From an uncultured Flavobacteriaceae bacterium (lineage in GTDB: Bacteria > Bacteroidota > Bacteroidia > Flavobacteriales > Flavobacteriaceae): a stretch of DNA of 64,000 bases. The stretch spans positions 608,695-672,694 of the forward strand of contig CANMSI010000003.1 of assembly GCA_947500575.1 (NCBI GenBank), read 5' to 3'. Under the pieces are notes generated by a model. That model made no database searches and was not told the DNA's origin. It saw nothing but the letters and a program-made list of their open reading frames with translations. A program made the position numbers and the translations under genes. Positions 61,544 to 64,000 of this stretch are shown piece by piece; position 1 is the stretch's first letter, and every line of letters begins with the position of its first letter.

Positions 61544-63547
61544 ATGAAATATTTCTTTTTGGTAATTTTTTTATTGGTAAGTGCAAACCTCCTCGCACAA
61601 GAGGGTCCGGTTCCTCCTCCAGAACAGGTAGATTCTTCCCTAGTGAATAAAAGGGATAAGGCCATCTCTTCTAGTAAAAAGGAAAAGAAATCAACTAATA
61701 AGATTACCATCGCGGATTATAAGATCATTTCTTACGCCAGAGATACTGTGGCCTTAGATACTACCTTAACCATTAACAAGGAATACAGATACAATTATTT
61801 GCGCAAGGATGATTTTGAATTATTGCCATTTACAAATATTGGACAACCTTATAATAGGTTGGGAGGAAACTTTGAGCGCGCCACCTTATATCCCTTACTA
61901 GGAGCTAGGGCGAAGCACTTCAATTATATGGAAGTAGAAGATATAACCTATTATAATGTACCTACTCCATTAAGTGATCTTTTTTTCAAAACAACCTTTG
62001 AGCAAGGACAAATGTTAGATGCCACTTTGACGTTTAATACCTCAAGGCGCTTAAATTTTTCGATTGCTTTCAAAGGCTTTAGATCTTTGGGTAAATATCA
62101 ACGGCAACAGGCAGAATCAGGAAATTTTAGATTTACTACCAATTACGAATCATTGAATAAAAGGTATGCCATGCGAGCACATATTGCAGCTCAGGATATC
62201 GATAATGAAGAGAATGGAGGTATTTCACAAAAAGAGGTACAGTTTGAATCTGGAGATGAAGAATTTTCAGATCGATCCAGAATTGATGTGGTATTGACGG
62301 ATGCGGATAATAAGGTGCTAGGAAAGCGCTATTTTTTAGAACATCAATATAAATTGCTTCGTACCTTAAAGGATTCTACTACAGCCGAAGTTACTTCATT
62401 GAGTATAGGCCATCAGTTTAATTATGAAACTAAGTTTTATCAATTTAAGCAAGCGGCAGACAATGCTTTTTTTGGAGAGGCTTTTTTAGATGAGATAAAT
62501 GATCAGGCTCGACTTAAAACAGCCTATAATCAAATAAGTGCCACTTTTTCTAACAGTACATTAGGGGATCTTACAGCCTATGCTAGCCTCTATAATTATA
62601 ATTACTTTTTTAATAGTATTCTGGTAACCAGCGAGGGGCAGATTCAGAATCGATTAAAAGGAGAAGAGATCGCTGCTGGTGCTTCTTATGAAAAGCAACT
62701 TGGAGGCTTTCAATTGCGAGGAAATATGCAATACAATATAAGCGGAGACCTCACGGGTAATTTAATAGATGTCTCTGCCAGTTATGCAATTGCAGATAAG
62801 CATATTATAAAAGCGGCAATACATTCATCTTCAAGAATGCCCGATTTTAATTTCTTGCTATATCAAAGTGATTATAGAAATTATAATTGGCAAAATACCG
62901 GGATTTTTGACAAAGAGCGTATAAATAGTTTGGAGCTCAGTGTGCAATCTTCGGTTTGGGGCAATGCATCTATAAAGTATACAAGTCTTGATAACTACAC
63001 CTATTTTACAACAGATCCAACTAAAGCAACACAAGAACAGTTAGATGAAGGTCTAGAGAATGCATTCCTCAGTCCTTTCCAAGAAGCAAATGATGTTAAC
63101 TATTTAAAAGTGAAGTATAACAAGGAATTTCGTTTTGGAGACTTCGCTTTGAATAATACGGTTATGTATCAAAATGTAACACAAGATACTCAGGTCTTTA
63201 ATGTGCCCGATTTTGTTACAAGAAATACACTATACTATTCAAAAGAGATTTTTGATAAAGCCATGTATTTGCAAACTGGAGTTACCTTTAAGTATTTTAC
63301 GTCTTATAATGCAGATTCATATAGTCCGCTTTTAGGATCGTTTTATGTACAGAATCAAGAGGAGATAGGCGACTTCCCTTTGATCGATTTCTTTATCAAT
63401 GCGAAAATTAGACAAACTAGAATATATTTAAAAGCGGAGCATTTAAACTCGTTATTTGTAAAAGAACCTACTTATTATGCTGCGCCAAATTATCCATATC
63501 GGGATTTTGTAATTCGTTTTGGCTTGGTTTGGAATTTCTTTTCTTAA
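61544..63547 (+). CDS. Putative outer-membrane porin (Porin_10 family)
   Basis: 667 aa with a signal peptide (LVIFLLVSANLLAQ). A lysine/serine linker is followed by YNYLRKDDFELLPFTNIGQPYNRLG and, later, a repeating barrel pattern including SRMPDFNFLLYQSDYRNYNWQN and a C-terminal aromatic strand (FVIRFGLVWNFFS). This is the Porin_10 layout. It should be a beta-barrel in the outer membrane; the substrate is not known. It is divergent from the T9SS protein gene, sharing a gap of about 200 bases, and is not obviously in an operon. Confidence 0.85.
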   Translation: MKYFFLVIFLLVSANLLAQEGPVPPPEQVDSSLVNKRDKAISSSKKEKKSTNKITIADYKIISYARDTVALDTTLTINKEYRYNYLRKDDFELLPFTNIGQPYNRLGGNFERATLYPLLGARAKHFNYMEVEDITYYNVPTPLSDLFFKTTFEQGQMLDATLTFNTSRRLNFSIAFKGFRSLGKYQRQQAESGNFRFTTNYESLNKRYAMRAHIAAQDIDNEENGGISQKEVQFESGDEEFSDRSRIDVVLTDADNKVLGKRYFLEHQYKLLRTLKDSTTAEVTSLSIGHQFNYETKFYQFKQAADNAFFGEAFLDEINDQARLKTAYNQISATFSNSTLGDLTAYASLYNYNYFFNSILVTSEGQIQNRLKGEEIAAGASYEKQLGGFQLRGNMQYNISGDLTGNLIDVSASYAIADKHIIKAAIHSSSRMPDFNFLLYQSDYRNYNWQNTGIFDKERINSLELSVQSSVWGNASIKYTSLDNYTYFTTDPTKATQEQLDEGLENAFLSPFQEANDVNYLKVKYNKEFRFGDFALNNTVMYQNVTQDTQVFNVPDFVTRNTLYYSKEIFDKAMYLQTGVTFKYFTSYNADSYSPLLGSFYVQNQEEIGDFPLIDFFINAKIRQTRIYLKAEHLNSLFVKEPTYYAAPNYPYRDFVIRFGLVWNFFS

Positions 63548-63608
63548 AAATTTATAAAACGTAATTGGCTGTTTCTGAAAGAGATATTCGTTCATTTATT
63601 TGAGTGTA

Positions 63609-63716
63609 ATGTATCTCCCTAGAAGATATGAAGAACTATACATCATATCTATTGCTTATGCAGTGATGCTATTTCTAGCTCTTATGCTTATAAAAGAAGT
63701 TTTTTTTCAATTTTAA
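63609..63716 (+). CDS. Doubtful 35-aa single-helix peptide
   Basis: ATG at 63609, TAA at 63714-63716. The peptide begins MYLPRRYEELYIISIAYAVM and is hydrophobic in its second half (LFLALMLIKEVFF), which would span a membrane once. No homologue is recognised. It lies 62 bases after the porin stop. Confidence 0.3.
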   Translation: MYLPRRYEELYIISIAYAVMLFLALMLIKEVFFQF

Positions 63717-63780
63717 GGTACTGTTATTTAAGTAGTTGTATATTTTTTTGAAAACAATGATAAAAAAAATGATTTTGGTA

Positions 63781-63811
63781 TTGTGGGATAAAATAAAGGG
63801 TCATATATTTG
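63781..63811 (+). promoter_or_regulatory. Consensus promoter, probably of an rRNA operon
   Basis: TTG (63781-63783) is followed after exactly 20 bases by TATATTTG (63804-63811), then GCACCCGCTTTGAGAG, a start region that I associate with stable-RNA operons in Flavobacteriia. It matches the lysS promoter in spacing and the -7 sequence. Confidence 0.75.
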
Positions 63812-64000
63812 CACCCGCTTTGAGAGACAAGTAAAGATTTTTTTCAAGGGGATTACAAATTGAAATTAGAGGATCCCTTCGGGGATTGTTCATTGACATA
63901 TTGATAGACAGCGCGTATTTGGGGTTTGATTTTCGGATCAGACATTTAGATACATATAATAATTAAGACGAAGGATTTAATAAAGATGGGCTGGGTTTAG
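63812..64000 (+). ncRNA. Untranslated leader, probably of a 16S rRNA operon that begins beyond the window
   Basis: No credible open frame follows the promoter. A stem ATCCC/GGGAT closed by a TTCG loop lies at 63873-63886, followed by TTCATTGACATATTG, a leader motif that I associate with Flavobacteriia rRNA operons (box A-like). No 16S start sequence is yet reached at base 64000, so the rRNA gene itself is not in the window. Confidence 0.55.

Overview
The window reads as chromosome of a marine-type member of the Flavobacteriaceae (Bacteroidota). The signs are low GC content, SusC/SusD, TonB receptors with FecR and an ECF sigma factor, a hybrid two-component regulator, a type IX secretion C-terminal signal, fused E1 alpha/beta dehydrogenase, many lipoproteins with Bacteroidota-style lipoboxes, and promoters of the TTG-N20-TAnnTTTG type. 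No CRISPR array, complete tRNA or rRNA gene, or insertion sequence was seen.

Region 1 (1-13,258, + strand) is a phenylacetate (paa) catabolic operon entered at the end of paaC: paaD, paaG, paaH, paaI, thiolase, an atypical SDR, paaZ with an extra DinB-like domain, a crotonase and paaY. It is followed by a 2-oxoacid dehydrogenase E2, a branched-chain aminotransferase and a fused E1. Together these could take phenylalanine-derived phenylpyruvate or free phenylacetate to acetyl-CoA and succinyl-CoA. A bidirectional terminator closes the block.

Region 2 (13,330-22,033) holds a DUF4136 lipoprotein, a DUF5522 mini-gene, a four-gene + strand run (HEXXH membrane protein, ACC deaminase-like PLP enzyme, LysM muramidase, hemL), a DUF4890 protein, a 56-aa membrane protein, a large zinc metalloprotease and a secreted repeat protein. 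Region 3 (22,110-29,093) is an ECF sigma/FecR/STN-TonB receptor set next to a DASS anion transporter, plus a structured non-coding stretch. Region 4 (29,112-34,963) is housekeeping: lysS, a YqaE peptide, a lipoprotein with lipB, a Lol-like ABC pair and a DCC protein.

Region 5 (35,047-45,802, - strand) is the most novel part. It is a tight run of eight genes for exported or envelope proteins (OmpA chimera, collagen-like lipoprotein, low-complexity membrane protein, several unknowns) preceded by a 52-aa gene. It lies just downstream of a TPR hybrid two-component regulator gene. Between regulator and operon are two perfect 16-bp direct repeats with a 21-bp period, placed as an activator site would be. 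This looks like an undescribed, sensor-controlled envelope system.

Region 6 (46,006-64,000) has a TapB/DUF3108-like protein, an 820-aa lipoprotein, rnhB, an orphan SusC/SusD/lipoprotein operon, a FnIII lipoprotein overlapping a 1,423-aa T9SS propeller protein, a Porin_10 protein, and finally a consensus promoter and leader that probably start an rRNA operon just beyond the window.
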